A DNA stretch of 64,000 bases from Fortiea sp. LEGE XX443 (GCF_015206815.1 NZ_JADEXZ010000010.1:41277-105276); one strand, 5' to 3'; shown: positions 9,801 through 18,728, counted from the first letter of the stretch. A program made the numbers and translations. The notes: generated from the sequence alone by a model not told the origin.

Positions 9801-10540
9801 CGCCAATGACCAGCTTGCTCGCTATGCAAAATCGTTTCCGCATTATCCAAAATCAATAGACATCGTTGCAATCGCCAATACTGCATCAATAAAATTAGCT
9901 TTTCGTCGAGCGTACCAGGGATGATGGGATCGTCTCCCTGGAGTGGCATGAGAAATTTTAGCAGACTGGTCAGGAGTTCGTCTAATGAAGGTGCATTGAC
10001 AAGCGATCGCCAGACTACAATCTCAAACTCTGGCTGCATTTGCAGTGCTGCTTTGACGGCGATCGTACTTTTGCCAATCCCCCCAATTCCCAGTATCCCA
10101 ACTATGCGGCAGCGTTCAGTCACAACCCACTGCCACAGTTGTGCTAACTCCGCCTCACGACCATAAAAAACAGAGGCATCGACCGCGTTATCCCAGTCCT
10201 GCTGCGGATTCACTTTTTGGAGAGCTAATTCTTCCTCTGATGTAATCGGGGATAAATAATCAGTTTTCGTTAATTCCAGCGCAAACGCCCGGAACAGAAG
10301 CTCTAACGACTGGCGATCAACTCCCAGTTCGCGCTTAAAAATGCGGGACAGGGTATTGAGTGATAATCCGGTGCGATCGCTTAAATCTTCTTGCGTGAAT
10401 CGCTTACCCCAGGTTTCCTCCGATTCTGCCTGTTGCTTTGCCGCTTGAAACCTCTGCCATCCATGAGGCGATAGAATGACTCCTCTCACCCGTGCAGAGG
10501 CAACTCTACTGTGCTTGGATTTCTTGGCATTGGCATCCAT
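6896..10540 (-). CDS. HTH-NB-ARC-WD40 STAND NTPase, 14 WD repeats
   Basis: About 1,214 residues from ATG 10540 (a TTG two codons upstream is less likely). Residues ~25-95 form a helix-turn-helix-like region ([20 protein letters not shown]). The NB-ARC ATPase follows, with P-loop GIGGIGKST near 153, Walker B LLILDN near 230 and a GNPLAL motif. After a helical region and a short pentapeptide-repeat stretch ([12 protein letters not shown]), fourteen WD40 repeats run from about 600 to 1190, enough for two seven-bladed propellers. This is the bacterial counterpart of NLR/Apaf-1 receptors: the propellers should sense a ligand and the ATPase oligomerise. No nuclease or protease effector domain is visible; the N-terminal HTH is the only candidate output. 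Related proteins are abundant in filamentous cyanobacteria and some STAND proteins act in phage defence. Confidence 0.9.
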   Translation of the reverse strand: MDANAKKSKHSRVASARVRGVILSPHGWQRFQAAKQQAESEETWGKRFTQEDLSDRTGLSLNTLSRIFKRELGVDRQSLELLFRAFALELTKTDYLSPITSEEELALQKVNPQQDWDNAVDASVFYGREAELAQLWQWVVTERCRIVGILGIGGIGKSTIAVKAALQMQPEFEIVVWRSLVNAPSLDELLTSLLKFLMPLQGDDPIIPGTLDEKLILLMQYWRLQRCLLILDNAETILHSEQAGHWRSGYEAYGQWLRTIGETHHQSCCLLTSREKPQEIAMMEGTQSRVRSLPLNGLTPDDGRAIFREKGVFTGSEAQWQNLINHYGGNPLALKMVAAATQDVFNGSIADFIAYISQGTFIFGDIRDLLARQFNRLSTEEQKILYWFAIHREPVAIAQIRENVVGSADQQSVPQLINSLIRRSLIEKAKPTLLEKIDGLFFLQPVVMEYVTERLIQKVCTEFATRQLDVLQSHSLIRVQAKDYIREIQLRLIVQSVLEWLLSSYRNVTEVEDRARQLLAQQRQPSRYGTGYVAGNLINLLVQLKVDLRGSDFSFLVVQQADLRQVNLAGVNFQNADLSKSIFSESLNSAMSIDISPDGEIVAVGDSSGLVYLWQIATTQLLATFEGHTSWVWCVAFSPDGNRLASSGSDTSIRLWDVQSGQCLRVLTEHTGCVWSVNFSPDGQRLASGSDDQTVRVWNLQGDCLQVLQGHTKNVYSVHFSPDNQTLASGSKDESVRIWDVMNGKCLNVLQGHTEGVHCVRYSPDGQLLASGSFSGSIRLWSGQLHTNAYQSTVLHGHTNWVWSMAFSPDGSILASGSDDGTLRLWNVQDAQCINVLDGHTDDVLAIAIRGQLIASASQDQTVRLWNLHGQSLKTLRGCTSGIRSLSLSPNGQTLASRGQDETIHLWHLPLDDNLSPLRPYKTLQRETDTISCLTSWTSYLSFSPDSQTVATNGQDGSILMWNLQTGSLCEWLGHDAPVWTVMFNPSGKILASGSHDQTVRLWDVDTHQCLRVLRGHQDGVRSIAFNTDGQRLVSGSSDQTIRLWDVQTGACLQVLPGHTGGVFTLTFAANDRQLISGSFDQTIRLWDLQTGESIKVLRGHTGGIWTVAISPDGKTLASGSGDQTIRLWNLQTGNCLQVLHEHTSWVTSVSFSSNGQFLLSGSDDRTIKLWDVATGRCIRTLISDRLYEGMNIQGTRGLTNAQKATLKALGAIV

Positions 10541-10775
10541 AAGCAAATTGCAGGATTAAAGAACAAAGCGAGTCTTTTTTATAACGAGCTGTAGCCTTTG
10601 AATCACGGTCTTTTTTCCTGAAGAATACCACGCTTCAAGATAAGTTGCAGCTTAACTCAGGGAACTTGCGTGGGCTAAATGGAATGTCTGTTGAAGAATG
10701 AGAACAACGATGTAAATGTCCAGTCAGCGCCTTCGTTCTCTTGAACCCAACCCATACCGATTGAGGAGAAATTCC

Positions 10776-11600
10776 ATGAGCATAATCACAACGCAAGATG
10801 GCACACAGATTTACTACAAAGATTGGGGTACAGGACAACCGATTGTCTTCAGCCACGGTTGGCCTCTGAATTCTGATAGTTGGGAAGCTCAGATGCTGTT
10901 TTTGGCAGACCACGGATTTCGGGTCATTGCCCACGATCGCCGAGGACATGGGCGATCAAGCCAACCCTGGAACGGCAACGAGATGAATACCTATGCCGAC
11001 GATCTGGCGGAGCTAATCGAAAGCCTGGATCTTAAAAAGGCGGTGTTGTTTGGATTCTCGACGGGTGGCGGTGAAGTTGCTCGCTATATCGGTCGCCACG
11101 GCACAGCACGAGTTGCGAAAGCTGCGCTAATCTCTGCCGTTCCGCCACTGATGCTGAAGACAGAGAATAATCCTAATGGGCTACCCATCGAAGTGTTCGA
11201 CGGGCTTCGCACTGGTTCTCTTACTGACCGATCGCAGCTCTACAAGGATCTCGCTAGCGGCCCGTTCTTCGGCTTCAACCGTCCGGGTGCTAAAGTCTCC
11301 CAAGGTATGATCGACTGGTTCTGGCTTCAGGGTATGCAGGCGGGTCACAAAAACGCCTTCGACTGCATCAAGGCATTCTCTGAAACGGACTTCACCCAGG
11401 ATCTCAAAAAGTTCGACGTACCAACGTTGATGATCCACGGTGATGATGATCAGATCGTGCCGATCGGTGCTGCGGCGATCGCTGCCGCCAAACTTGTGAA
11501 GAATGCCACTTTAAAAATCTATCCAGGCGCACCCCACGGACTGACCGACACGCACAAAGATCAACTCAACGCTGACCTGCTGTCGTTCCTCAAAGACTGA
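10776..11600 (+). CDS. alpha/beta hydrolase, non-heme chloroperoxidase-like
   Basis: 274 residues from ATG 10776, chosen because GAGGAG lies at 10763-10768 and the protein then begins [18 protein letters not shown] like its family; an upstream ATG at 10716 would add 20 unrelated residues. Catalytic triad: Ser in GFSTGGGE, Asp in [11 protein letters not shown], His in [17 protein letters not shown] supplies the oxyanion loop. These enzymes act as esterases or perhydrolases; halogenation is a side activity. Divergent from the WD40 gene. Confidence 0.88.
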   Translation: MSIITTQDGTQIYYKDWGTGQPIVFSHGWPLNSDSWEAQMLFLADHGFRVIAHDRRGHGRSSQPWNGNEMNTYADDLAELIESLDLKKAVLFGFSTGGGEVARYIGRHGTARVAKAALISAVPPLMLKTENNPNGLPIEVFDGLRTGSLTDRSQLYKDLASGPFFGFNRPGAKVSQGMIDWFWLQGMQAGHKNAFDCIKAFSETDFTQDLKKFDVPTLMIHGDDDQIVPIGAAAIAAAKLVKNATLKIYPGAPHGLTDTHKDQLNADLLSFLKD

Positions 11601-11686
11601 CACTCTCACGCTAATGGCGGATTTTCCGGCTAAAATTTCTGCCAGAACAAACATGTTCAGTACAAAAACTTACCAGGAGTAATGTT

Positions 11687-12550
11687 ATGACCAAATTTCG
11701 CACAGTTTCGATCGATGGTTTAGATATCTTTTACCGAGAAGCTGGCTCCCGCAGTAATCCGACGATTCTGCTGTTGCATGGCTTCCCAACATCCTCTCAT
11801 ATGTTTCGCAATTTAATTCCTGCACTTAGCGATCGCTTTCATGTGGTTGCACCTGATTATCCGGGCTATGGTAACAGTTCTATGCCAACCGTGCAAGAGT
11901 TTGACTACACGTTTGACCGCCTGGCAAAGATCGTAGAGAAATTTATTACCGCCATTGATCTCCAGCGTTATAGCCTTTATGTAATGGATTATGGCGCTCC
12001 CATTGGCTTTCGGATTGCGGCTAAACATCCAGAGCGAGTGGAAGCACTCATTGTTCAAAACGGGAATGCCTATGAAGAAGGTATCCGCGGCGAATTTTGG
12101 GAACCGATTAAGGCTTACTGGCAAAATCCTTCTCCTGAGAATGCTGACAAGCTCAGACCCTTTTTCACACTAGAAACGACAAAGTGGCAATATATCAATG
12201 GTGTTCGCAATCCTGAAGCGATCAGTCCTGATAACTGGAACATCGATCAATCCTTCCTAGATCGCCCCGGAAACGATGAGATTCAACTCGCGCTGTTTTA
12301 TAGCTATCGCACAAATCCACCGTTATATCCGCAATGGCAGGAGTATTTCCGCAAATATCAGCCCCCTACCCTGATTGTCTGGGGTAAGAATGACTTTATC
12401 TTTCCAGCCGAAGGTGCTTATCCCTACAAGCGCGACCTGCAAAAGCTTGAGTTTCATTTACTCGATACCGGGCATTTTGCCTTGGAAGAGGAAGGAAATG
12501 CGATCGCTGACCATATCGTTCGCTTTATGACAACTCACATTTCTTCTTGA
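11687..12550 (+). CDS. alpha/beta hydrolase, haloalkane dehalogenase/epoxide hydrolase-like
   Basis: 287 residues. [18 protein letters not shown] carries the oxyanion loop, and the nucleophile elbow reads [10 protein letters not shown], so the nucleophile is aspartate, as in haloalkane dehalogenases and epoxide hydrolases. The acid lies in WGKNDFIFP and the base in DTGHFALEE. The substrate is not determined. ATG 11687 follows an AGGAG sequence. It is 86 bp downstream of the previous hydrolase and may be co-transcribed with it. Confidence 0.85.
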   Translation: MTKFRTVSIDGLDIFYREAGSRSNPTILLLHGFPTSSHMFRNLIPALSDRFHVVAPDYPGYGNSSMPTVQEFDYTFDRLAKIVEKFITAIDLQRYSLYVMDYGAPIGFRIAAKHPERVEALIVQNGNAYEEGIRGEFWEPIKAYWQNPSPENADKLRPFFTLETTKWQYINGVRNPEAISPDNWNIDQSFLDRPGNDEIQLALFYSYRTNPPLYPQWQEYFRKYQPPTLIVWGKNDFIFPAEGAYPYKRDLQKLEFHLLDTGHFALEEEGNAIADHIVRFMTTHISS

Positions 12551-12613
12551 CACAATTTTCCAGCACATTGAGGGCAAACCTCAATGCTAAATTCACACAA
12601 AGGGAGAAGTTTT

Positions 12614-12730
12614 ATGGCGGGTAAACTTACAGGTAAAGCGCCCCATGCCAAGCCAGTCCTCCCTGCGCTTCTCAAAAATCGTAGGTTTAAAACTTACGAT
12701 TTTTTATACCTACAAGTTTATTTAGCTTGA
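12614..12730 (+). pseudogene. 5' stub of a short-chain dehydrogenase gene
   Basis: A ribosome-binding-like AGGGAGAAG precedes ATG 12614, and the first eight residues (MAGKLTGK) match the usual start of SDR enzymes before VAxVTG. Homology then stops and the frame runs 30 more codons of unrelated sequence through a hairpin. It looks like an SDR gene cut off soon after its start codon, and complements in kind the SDR C-terminal half at about 986-1412, though they need not be the same gene. Confidence 0.4.
12674..12705 (+). terminator. rho-independent terminator
   Basis: A 15-base arm at 12674-12688 pairs with 12690-12704 with one G-T wobble and ends in a T-run. It closes the transcription unit of the two hydrolases before the Crp/Fnr gene. 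Confidence 0.75.
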
Positions 12731-12779
12731 TCTATTATGTATACTACGGTTAATATATCGAAAAATAGTACTATATATC

Positions 12780-13370
12780 ATGGTGTCTTTACACTCCAGT
12801 GTGTCTAACTCACCCACTAAAAATGCCAAGCAGCATTTTACAAGGCGGTCATTCCTGCCAGATTATCAAAATATTCTTTGGCAGATTGAAACAGGTTTCG
12901 TGCGAACTTTTACTTACTTAGAAGATGGTACGACAGTTGCTCTAGGATTATGGGGGCCTGGAGATATCACTGGTAAAAGTATGTCAAAAATAGAACCTTA
13001 TCAGATGGAGTGCTTAACAAAGGTAGAAGTCAGAATCTTACTCATAGAAGATTGGTATCAACCCCAAGAGACTCTATTAGCACACATCCAACAGGCTGAA
13101 GAATTGATGGTGATCCGTAGTTATAAAAAAGTGGATACTATGCTCATCAAACTATTAGCTTGGTTATCCAAAAAGTTCGGATCGGAAGTTGAGCAGGGAC
13201 GTTTAATAGATATGCGTTTAACTCACGAAGACCTAGCTGAAATGCTTGGTTCCACCCGCGTGACCATCACTAGAATTTTAGGACAGTTTGAGGAAGAAGG
13301 TTTAATTGATCGTCTATCTCTCCATCGAATCGTGGTGAGAGAAGAAGACATTTGGCACTATGAAATTTAA
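12780..13370 (+). CDS. Crp/Fnr-family transcriptional regulator
   Basis: 196 residues. A shortened cyclic-nucleotide-binding-like beta-roll (IETGFVRTFTYLEDGTTVALGLWGPGDI) is followed by a dimerisation helix and a winged helix with LTHEDLAEMLGSTRVTITRIL as recognition HTH. The Arg and Glu that bind cAMP in true Crp are not obvious, and there are no N-terminal Fe-S cysteines as in Fnr, so the signal is unknown. It stands directly upstream of four secreted-protein genes on the same strand and may control them; this is inference from position. Confidence 0.88.
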   Translation: MVSLHSSVSNSPTKNAKQHFTRRSFLPDYQNILWQIETGFVRTFTYLEDGTTVALGLWGPGDITGKSMSKIEPYQMECLTKVEVRILLIEDWYQPQETLLAHIQQAEELMVIRSYKKVDTMLIKLLAWLSKKFGSEVEQGRLIDMRLTHEDLAEMLGSTRVTITRILGQFEEEGLIDRLSLHRIVVREEDIWHYEI

Positions 13371-13762
13371 TCTCAGCAAATGTAAAAACTTTATTAGCCC
13401 GTAATTTTGGGGGATAAAAAGCTAAAAAATCTCATTTTGGGCAACTTTGTCCTTGAGAGAAGCATCAGTAATTATTTTTTTGCCCAGTCTTTTTATATAC
13501 TTAAAAACGAGAAATAAAGACTAGGCAATAAAAGCTATAAAAGAGAATTTTTTATACCTTATTAGGTCTATTTCTTTGATGATTATTTTTCAGCCATATG
13601 AGCATATAAAGATATAAAAAACGAAATTATTCCAAATTAATGAGAAATTATTCATGTAAGATGTAAAAACGTAGGCTAAGATACTCACGTGTGCTTTTGC
13701 ACGTTTTTAATGCAAGAAAGTGTTTCTTTCACTGCACTCAAAATTTACAAATTGAGGTGAGC
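13371..13762. promoter_or_regulatory. AT-rich upstream region of the secreted-protein cluster
   Basis: 392 bp, AT-rich, no gene. It contains an imperfect inverted repeat: TTGCCCAGTCTTTTTA near 13480-13496 against ATAAAGACTAGGCAA at 13514-13528, which may terminate the regulator transcript. The remainder should hold the promoter of the first secreted protein. I cannot place a Crp/Fnr operator with confidence. Confidence 0.5.
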
Positions 13763-14125
13763 ATGACATTAGTAAAACGTTATCTGGTCGGTATCTTCTC
13801 TGTAGCAGCTTTAGGATTAGCTTCCTTACCTGCTAATGCCCAGACTAACCAAACAAGTACTCAGAGCGTCAATCAAAATGCTGCTACCGTAGGCGACGAA
13901 AACTACATTTATCAACGGGCTGATCAGATCAATATCCAAAACAGCCGTCAACGCGTCAGAGGTCGGCGTTCTGGCGGACAAGTCAATCAAGGTAATGATC
14001 AATATACTGATCAATCTGCGGGTGCTGTAGGTTATCGCAACTCTATTGAACAACGCTCTAGAGTAATTAACACACAAAGAAACTCTGTTCGCCGTGATCA
14101 GCGTGGTCGCCGTGACAGATATTGA
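13763..14125 (+). CDS. secreted Q/N/R-rich protein with two curlin-like repeats
   Basis: 120 residues from ATG 13763 (GAGGTGA just upstream; an earlier frame start at 13691 lacks a site). A Sec signal peptide ends near LPANAQ. The mature part has two similar blocks, VNQNAATVGDENYIYQ and TDQSAGAVGYRNSIEQ, each followed by an Arg-rich stretch. Spacing of Q, N, A, G and a final Q is reminiscent of the curlin repeat of CsgA, but the match is loose. It may be an extracellular fibre or matrix protein. No homolog recognised by name. Confidence 0.75.
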   Translation: MTLVKRYLVGIFSVAALGLASLPANAQTNQTSTQSVNQNAATVGDENYIYQRADQINIQNSRQRVRGRRSGGQVNQGNDQYTDQSAGAVGYRNSIEQRSRVINTQRNSVRRDQRGRRDRY

Positions 14126-14170
14126 TTAGTCAGGTTATTAGTTGATGAGATTCATTAGCTCTTAAGTAAG

Positions 14171-14199
14171 ACTCCCAATCTTAATTGAAGATTGGGAGT
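14171..14199 (+). terminator. hairpin, 12-bp perfect stem
   Basis: ACTCCCAATCTT at 14171-14182 pairs perfectly with AAGATTGGGAGT at 14188-14199, with a 5-base loop. There is no long T-run after it, so it may stabilise or attenuate rather than fully terminate. Confidence 0.6.
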
Positions 14200-14337
14200 T
14201 GCAAGCTAACTATTTGGTTTATCTTTGCGTAACGTATTGCTTTAAGCAATCACAAAATCAGGTTTAAAATTTTTGGGCTTTTTGAATTAATTCAGCATCA
14301 GAAAGCTTTTTCCCTCCATTTATGGAGAAATTTCATC

Positions 14338-14670
14338 ATGATGACGAAAAAGTATTTACCCTTAGCGGTCTTCTTGGCGCTCATAGCCTGGCCAAATGCA
14401 GCCAGCGCATCCAGAATAGAAATCCGTACTGATGACGGCACAACAATAGTTGATTCAGATAGTGGAATCAGAATAACTTCTGAAGAAGACAGGTATCAAC
14501 CAGGAGATAGTTACTACACTCAATCAGATTCCTATTCCCGTCGTCGCCTGCGTAGGTACTATCGGCAAGCACCCTGTCGTCGCTACACTTCTAACTACAC
14601 CAAGCGTCAAACAAGTTACTCAGGTAGAAGTGTTGCTCAAACTACTACTTCTACAACTGTATGTCGATAG
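14338..14670 (+). CDS. small secreted basic Tyr/Ser/Arg-rich protein
   Basis: 110 residues (or 109 from the second ATG). Signal peptide MTKKYLPLAVFLALIAW with cleavage near ASAS. The mature protein starts with an acidic region (IEIRTDDGTTIVDSDSG), then a Tyr/Arg/Ser-rich tail with two cysteines. No domain recognised. It lies between two other secreted small proteins, 30 bp before the next. Confidence 0.7.
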   Translation: MMTKKYLPLAVFLALIAWPNAASASRIEIRTDDGTTIVDSDSGIRITSEEDRYQPGDSYYTQSDSYSRRRLRRYYRQAPCRRYTSNYTKRQTSYSGRSVAQTTTSTTVCR

Positions 14671-14700
14671 TAATTACCAGATGTTGATTAGGAGGTAAAC

Positions 14701-15105
14701 ATGAGATCCAAACTGTTATTACTTGGATGGTTATCGAGCAGTGCTTTACTACCGATATTACCTGCTTTTACTGATTCTGCTGCTGCACAGTGTGTAATGA
14801 CTGATGTTGGTGTTCAAGTAGCTGTTCGTGGCTCTAGACAGCCTTCACGACAGAGCAACAATGTTGATTTGCAAAATCAAGGTCAATGCTCAGGAAACGC
14901 AATTACACAAGTTGGGACTCAAGTTTACACTGGCAGTGGACGGGCAAACCAACAACGCACCAGCAGACAACGCATTAATGGCGGTAGAGGTAACGGTACA
15001 GGGATAAATGGGCCGACTATTAAAGTTCCTGTTGGGGTTCAGGTGGATGTTTACAACCCAGCATATGATCCATCTTTAACTAGACAGCGCAATTTCCGCC
15101 GTTGA
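14701..15105 (+). CDS. small secreted Q/N/G-rich protein
   Basis: 134 residues with a strong AGGAGG site before ATG 14701. Signal peptide ends near SAAAQ. The mature part is rich in Gln, Asn, Gly, Ser and Arg with two cysteines (AQCVMTD and GQCSGN) and VGVQV/VGTQV repeats. Composition resembles its cluster mates, but repeats are less regular. No known family recognised. Confidence 0.72.
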   Translation: MRSKLLLLGWLSSSALLPILPAFTDSAAAQCVMTDVGVQVAVRGSRQPSRQSNNVDLQNQGQCSGNAITQVGTQVYTGSGRANQQRTSRQRINGGRGNGTGINGPTIKVPVGVQVDVYNPAYDPSLTRQRNFRR

Positions 15106-15157
15106 AATTTATTAGCTATTTAGTCCAAGGCTCAAACCCTTCAGAAAATTGAAAATT

Positions 15158-15242
15158 TTAGATTTTGGATTGAACAGATGAATATGGGGCTAAATAATTA
15201 CTAATTAGTAATTAAATTATTACAAGCCCCACCAAAATCTAA
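15158..15242. promoter_or_regulatory. large nested inverted repeat upstream of the fourth secreted protein
   Basis: TTAGATTTTGG at 15158-15168 pairs with CCAAAATCTAA at 15232-15242. Inside it GGGGCT at 15186-15191 pairs with AGCCCC at 15225-15230, and inside that is an AT palindrome (TAATTACTAATTAGTAATTA). It ends 32 bp before the start codon, so it may be a leader structure, a cruciform or a terminator of the gene upstream. Confidence 0.7.
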
Positions 15243-15274
15243 GATCAGGTGGTTTTAATGAGTTGATTTAAGGT

Positions 15275-15616
15275 ATGACGAAAATGAGCAAACAAAAATT
15301 TATTTTTAGTCTTTTAACGGCAGTTGCAAGTGTTGGGCTTGCGTCTTTTCCTGTTCTAGCACAGGTGAACAGTAATCAAGGAGCAGGTCAAACTGCGGCC
15401 ATTAATGGAGACAACAATACAATTATCCAAATTATCAATCAAACTAATCGTCAACAGAATCGTCGAGGGCAGATAAATCGTCGTCAAGCACCTTATCAGC
15501 GACGTGATTCTAACAGAGATCAAGACTATGGGATATCTCAAAATTCTCGTCGTGACCGTGGTAATCATTATGGTCATTACAAAAAGTATCGTAATAACAA
15601 TCGCTGGTATAGATAG
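15275..15616 (+). CDS. secreted curlin-like Asn/Gln/Arg-rich protein
   Basis: 113 residues (or 110 from ATG 15284). Signal peptide ends near FPVLAQ. The mature part begins with a curlin-like segment (NQGAGQTAAINGDNNTIIQ) akin to the blocks in the first protein of the cluster, followed by a very basic Arg/Asn/Tyr-rich tail (HYKKYRNNNRWYR at the end). The segment has the Q-x-x-A/GDNN pattern of amyloid-type repeats. Function unknown; extracellular matrix or surface role inferred. Confidence 0.75.
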   Translation: MTKMSKQKFIFSLLTAVASVGLASFPVLAQVNSNQGAGQTAAINGDNNTIIQIINQTNRQQNRRGQINRRQAPYQRRDSNRDQDYGISQNSRRDRGNHYGHYKKYRNNNRWYR

Positions 15617-15922
15617 TGAAATTAGTTAGTTATAGCAGGTGACAGGGAACAGGTGACACTTCGGCATGGTTCGACTGCGCTCACCAGCCGCTCAGTGACC
15701 GCAGGTGACAGGGTTAAACGTCTTTTAGTGCATGATTTTTATCATTGGCCGATGTCCTAACTGCCTTGTCTACTGCTATATTCCTAGATTTTTCTGATTT
15801 AAAATCTACTTAAAGCTCAAACAAAAAGGGGATAGTTGATATACTTATCCCCTTTTTTATTAAGCTACAAAATCAGATATTTCTGTGTGCAGATTAGCTG
15901 CTATTGTCAGCGGGAACTCCCA
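15617..15922. other. intergenic between convergent genes
   Basis: Includes a dispersed-repeat-like stretch around 15637-15715 (repeats of GGTGACAGGG separated by a CACTTCGGCATGG-type sequence) and the terminator at 15823-15858. No gene. Confidence 0.6.
15823..15858. terminator. bidirectional terminator
   Basis: AAAAAGGGGATA at 15823-15834 pairs perfectly with TATCCCCTTTTT at 15846-15857; the A- and T-runs make it a terminator in both directions, between the secreted-protein cluster and the hemerythrin-like gene. Confidence 0.85.
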
Positions 15923-16978
15923 CTAAACATTCACACCGGTTGTAGTACCGCCTAATCTTTGTTGAATTCTGCTCTTAGCTGCTTTGAATTGTGTAGCTAA
16001 TTGCTCAGTTTGTTCAGTATTCAAATTGTTGCGGATGGCAGCAAACATTGTACTTTCTTCTTGACGAATATGGTCGCCAACAATATCCATCAAATTTCTG
16101 ACTCTATCTTTGAATTCAGGTGCAGAAGAATTAATAGCTTTGATTTGCTCTAATAGGCGCTTCATTTCGGCTTGTTCGTCATACAGTTCTTGGGTATCGC
16201 TCTCTCCGTAGAAGGAACGAACTCTGGGATACACTACTTCCTCTTCAGCTTCTGCATGGGCAGTTAAATCTTTATAAATTTGACCGAAGTATTCTTGGAT
16301 CTTTTGGGGATTATTGCTTTGTAGCAGTTCTGTAAACAAGATATTTACCTTATTGTGATCCATGCGGATTACATCTTGGATATTCATATCTTGTTTGTCA
16401 GTACCTTGGGTAACAGCACTACCTACGGCACCGCTAAAGGCTGCGATCGCATCTTGAACTCTTGCCCAAATTCCTTGATCGGCATCTTGTCCAGTCAGTT
16501 CGCGGACACCTAAAATTTCTAAAATTCCTTTGAGTTGCTCTTGATGTGCGCGGTTCTCAAAGTTAACGGGATTGATAGGGCCAATTGCAGCCATGACATC
16601 AGCACCAACTTTTTGAGCTGCTTTATGGACTAATAAGCCACTCATGACTTGTTGATGCTTGAGTAATTCGTGCTGAGATACTTTTTCGTAGAAACTTAGT
16701 TCTGAGCCTTGCATCAATTGGCGAACTTTTTCGACCATTTCTTGCACAGTTTTTTTTGGCTCTTGCTGAATACCATACTGCACAATTACAGTTTCGATAA
16801 TCCCCAAGTTTTTGCGATCATCTTCCAGGAAATCTCGAATGCGATCCGAGATTTCGCTATCAGTACATTCTCTCAAAAACCGTTCTTCGTTCTCAATGAG
16901 TAACTGTTGAATTAATTTAATACTAGCCAGTTTAGTAGCAATAGCATTACGTTTTGTATCATCTAAAGTTGATACCAT
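15923..16978 (-). CDS. hemerythrin HHE-domain protein
   Basis: 351 residues. The N-terminal ~190 residues are helical with no recognised domain, then a hemerythrin-like four-helix bundle from ~200 to 320: DHNKV, TAHAEAEEEVVYP and DHIRQEE supply His/Glu ligands. The third motif, usually HxxxH, reads DEQAEMKRLL, so two usual His ligands are missing and the di-iron site may be altered. Likely role in oxygen, NO or iron handling. Divergent from the DUF2993-like gene. Confidence 0.82.
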   Translation of the reverse strand: MVSTLDDTKRNAIATKLASIKLIQQLLIENEERFLRECTDSEISDRIRDFLEDDRKNLGIIETVIVQYGIQQEPKKTVQEMVEKVRQLMQGSELSFYEKVSQHELLKHQQVMSGLLVHKAAQKVGADVMAAIGPINPVNFENRAHQEQLKGILEILGVRELTGQDADQGIWARVQDAIAAFSGAVGSAVTQGTDKQDMNIQDVIRMDHNKVNILFTELLQSNNPQKIQEYFGQIYKDLTAHAEAEEEVVYPRVRSFYGESDTQELYDEQAEMKRLLEQIKAINSSAPEFKDRVRNLMDIVGDHIRQEESTMFAAIRNNLNTEQTEQLATQFKAAKSRIQQRLGGTTTGVNV

Positions 16979-17234
16979 TCTGAAGTTCTCCTCAAAAAAA
17001 TAATCGGATTATTCCTATTTACAGCTTGTCATGAAGTTAATTATTTTCCATCTTTCTTTTGAGCGATCAGTAGCGCAACTCTAGATAGAAAGCGATATTT
17101 TTTAACATAAAAAATTTTAATTATTCTTTTGGATATACAAAATTTTAAAGCTTCCTCTATCATTAGATAGATAATTTTTTTAAATTATTTTTCTAGATTG
17201 TCCAAAGATAGTCAAAACAAGAGATAAAAATACA

Positions 17235-17975
17235 ATGTCAGAAAGTCCTGGACTAGGAGAGCAGGCTCTAAATAAAGCCGCAGAAATCGGCTTATCTAGC
17301 CAGTTGGATGAAGTAGAAAATTTGGATGTCAATATTAAAACTGATCCCTTCAAAATGGTTCAGGGACAAGTAGACACAGTACAGATCACAGGCGAAGGAT
17401 TAGTAATGCAACAAGACCTCCGGATGGAGGAACTAGAAATGCAAATGGGTAATGTTGCTATCAATCCTTTAAGTGTGGCTTTTGGCAAAATTGAATTAAC
17501 TAAACCTACGGAAGCTAGTGCTAAAGTAGTTCTGACTGAAAGTGATATCAACCGCGCTTTTAATTCTGAATATGTGCGTTCACAACTTCAATGCCAGAAA
17601 ATACATATTAATGGGCATTCAAGGAGTATAGAACCTCAACATGTAGACTTTCGCTTACTGGATAATCAAAAAATAGGGCTAAATGCAAGCATCAAATTAA
17701 AAGAAACAGGTGAAACTCAACAAATTGCTTTCTCCGCATTACCTAAGGTAAATATTAACGGGCAAACTGTTTCTTTAGAAAATGTCGAGTATGGCGAAGG
17801 TGAAGAAATATCACCCGAATTGACAAAAGCTCTAGTTGACCAAACGAGTGAAATTTTGAATTTAAGTAACTTCGATTTAGAAGGAATGAGTCTGCGAGTT
17901 AAGCAACTAGAAATTACGCCAGGCAAACTAACGCTGCAAGCAGAAGCGTATGTAGAGCAAATCCCTTCCGCTTAA
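17235..17975 (+). CDS. DUF2993 (LmeA-like) phospholipid-binding-domain protein
   Basis: 246 residues starting MSESPGLGEQALNKAAEIG. The pattern of long beta-strands (DVNIKTDPFKMVQGQVDTV, SVAFGKIELTKPTEA) and the ESDINRAFNS motif fit the DUF2993 family common in cyanobacteria and related to mycobacterial LmeA. There is no signal peptide at the N-terminus. A role at membranes or in lipid binding is inferred from the family. It is followed after 18 bp by a DUF2231 membrane-protein gene, probably one operon. Confidence 0.8.
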   Translation: MSESPGLGEQALNKAAEIGLSSQLDEVENLDVNIKTDPFKMVQGQVDTVQITGEGLVMQQDLRMEELEMQMGNVAINPLSVAFGKIELTKPTEASAKVVLTESDINRAFNSEYVRSQLQCQKIHINGHSRSIEPQHVDFRLLDNQKIGLNASIKLKETGETQQIAFSALPKVNINGQTVSLENVEYGEGEEISPELTKALVDQTSEILNLSNFDLEGMSLRVKQLEITPGKLTLQAEAYVEQIPSA

Positions 17976-17993
17976 ATAAAGGATACTAAACTT

Positions 17994-18551
17994 ATGGACA
18001 CTATGGATACTTCAGAAACAACATCAGCTTCTACTCCATTTCCCAATATTCCACCTGTTATTGAAAGTAATGATCAAGAATATCGTGATCCAGGTGTACC
18101 TAGTACAGTAGCGATCGCTGGACATCCTCTACACCCTTTAAGCGTAATTTTTCCCATAGCTTTTTTAGCCGCAGCCTTGGGAAGCGACTTCGGCTATTGG
18201 TTAACTCGTGACTTTTTCTGGGCGAGGGCTTCTTTATGGTTAATCGGACTTGGATTGGCTGGAGGTGTAATTGCAGCTGCGATCGGGATGAGCGACTTTT
18301 TGAAAATTGAGCGAGTCCGCAAGCGCAAAGCTGGCTGGATACATCTCATTCTGAATGTTTCGCTCCTGGTTTTAACGCTGTTCAACTTTCTCCTGCGTTT
18401 GGGTGACGCTGAGGCGCGTCTCTTACCTTGGGGGTTGTTACTATCCCTTGTAGTTGGTACACTGACTAGCATTTCTGGGTGGTTTGGTGCAGAACTGTCC
18501 TATCGCCACAAAATTGGAGTAGTCGGAGCTGGAAGTAAAAGATACCCGTAA
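17994..18551 (+). CDS. DUF2231 family membrane protein
   Basis: 185 residues. VAIAGHPLHPLSVIFPIAF is the DUF2231 signature (G-H-P-x-H-P), followed by four hydrophobic helices (around residues 53-70, 80-102, 115-133, 140-160). The conserved histidines may bind heme or metal; function is not established. Second gene of a probable pair with the DUF2993 protein. Confidence 0.85.
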   Translation: MDTMDTSETTSASTPFPNIPPVIESNDQEYRDPGVPSTVAIAGHPLHPLSVIFPIAFLAAALGSDFGYWLTRDFFWARASLWLIGLGLAGGVIAAAIGMSDFLKIERVRKRKAGWIHLILNVSLLVLTLFNFLLRLGDAEARLLPWGLLLSLVVGTLTSISGWFGAELSYRHKIGVVGAGSKRYP

Positions 18552-18611
18552 TTTTATTTGAGATCAAAGACATGAAGGCTAGAATCTTGCCTAGTCTATA
18601 GCTTTGTAAAA

Positions 18612-18728
18612 ATGCGCCACAACCACAGATCAAAAATATTCATCATCGTCTCTTTGCTCATCGTGACAGCGATGGGCTTTTTATTTAAGTATTACCCTGG
18701 GGTAGGTCGTCATACCGTTTCACTTTAA
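18612..18728 (+). pseudogene. truncated DUF2809-like membrane protein stub
   Basis: A 38-residue frame begins MRHNHRSKIF, has one hydrophobic helix, and continues GFLFKYYPGVGRH, resembling the first helix and loop of DUF2809 proteins (GxxSKxYxGPG). It then ends. It is probably the beginning of a gene whose rest has been deleted. Weak evidence. Confidence 0.3.

Noticed and set aside
12551..13762. Riboswitch or small RNA near the Crp/Fnr gene
   Set aside because: Only simple hairpins visible; no known riboswitch core recognised.
15356..15577. Antisense frame over the fourth secreted protein
   Set aside because: Shadow of a low-complexity gene; the plus strand has signal peptide and start site.
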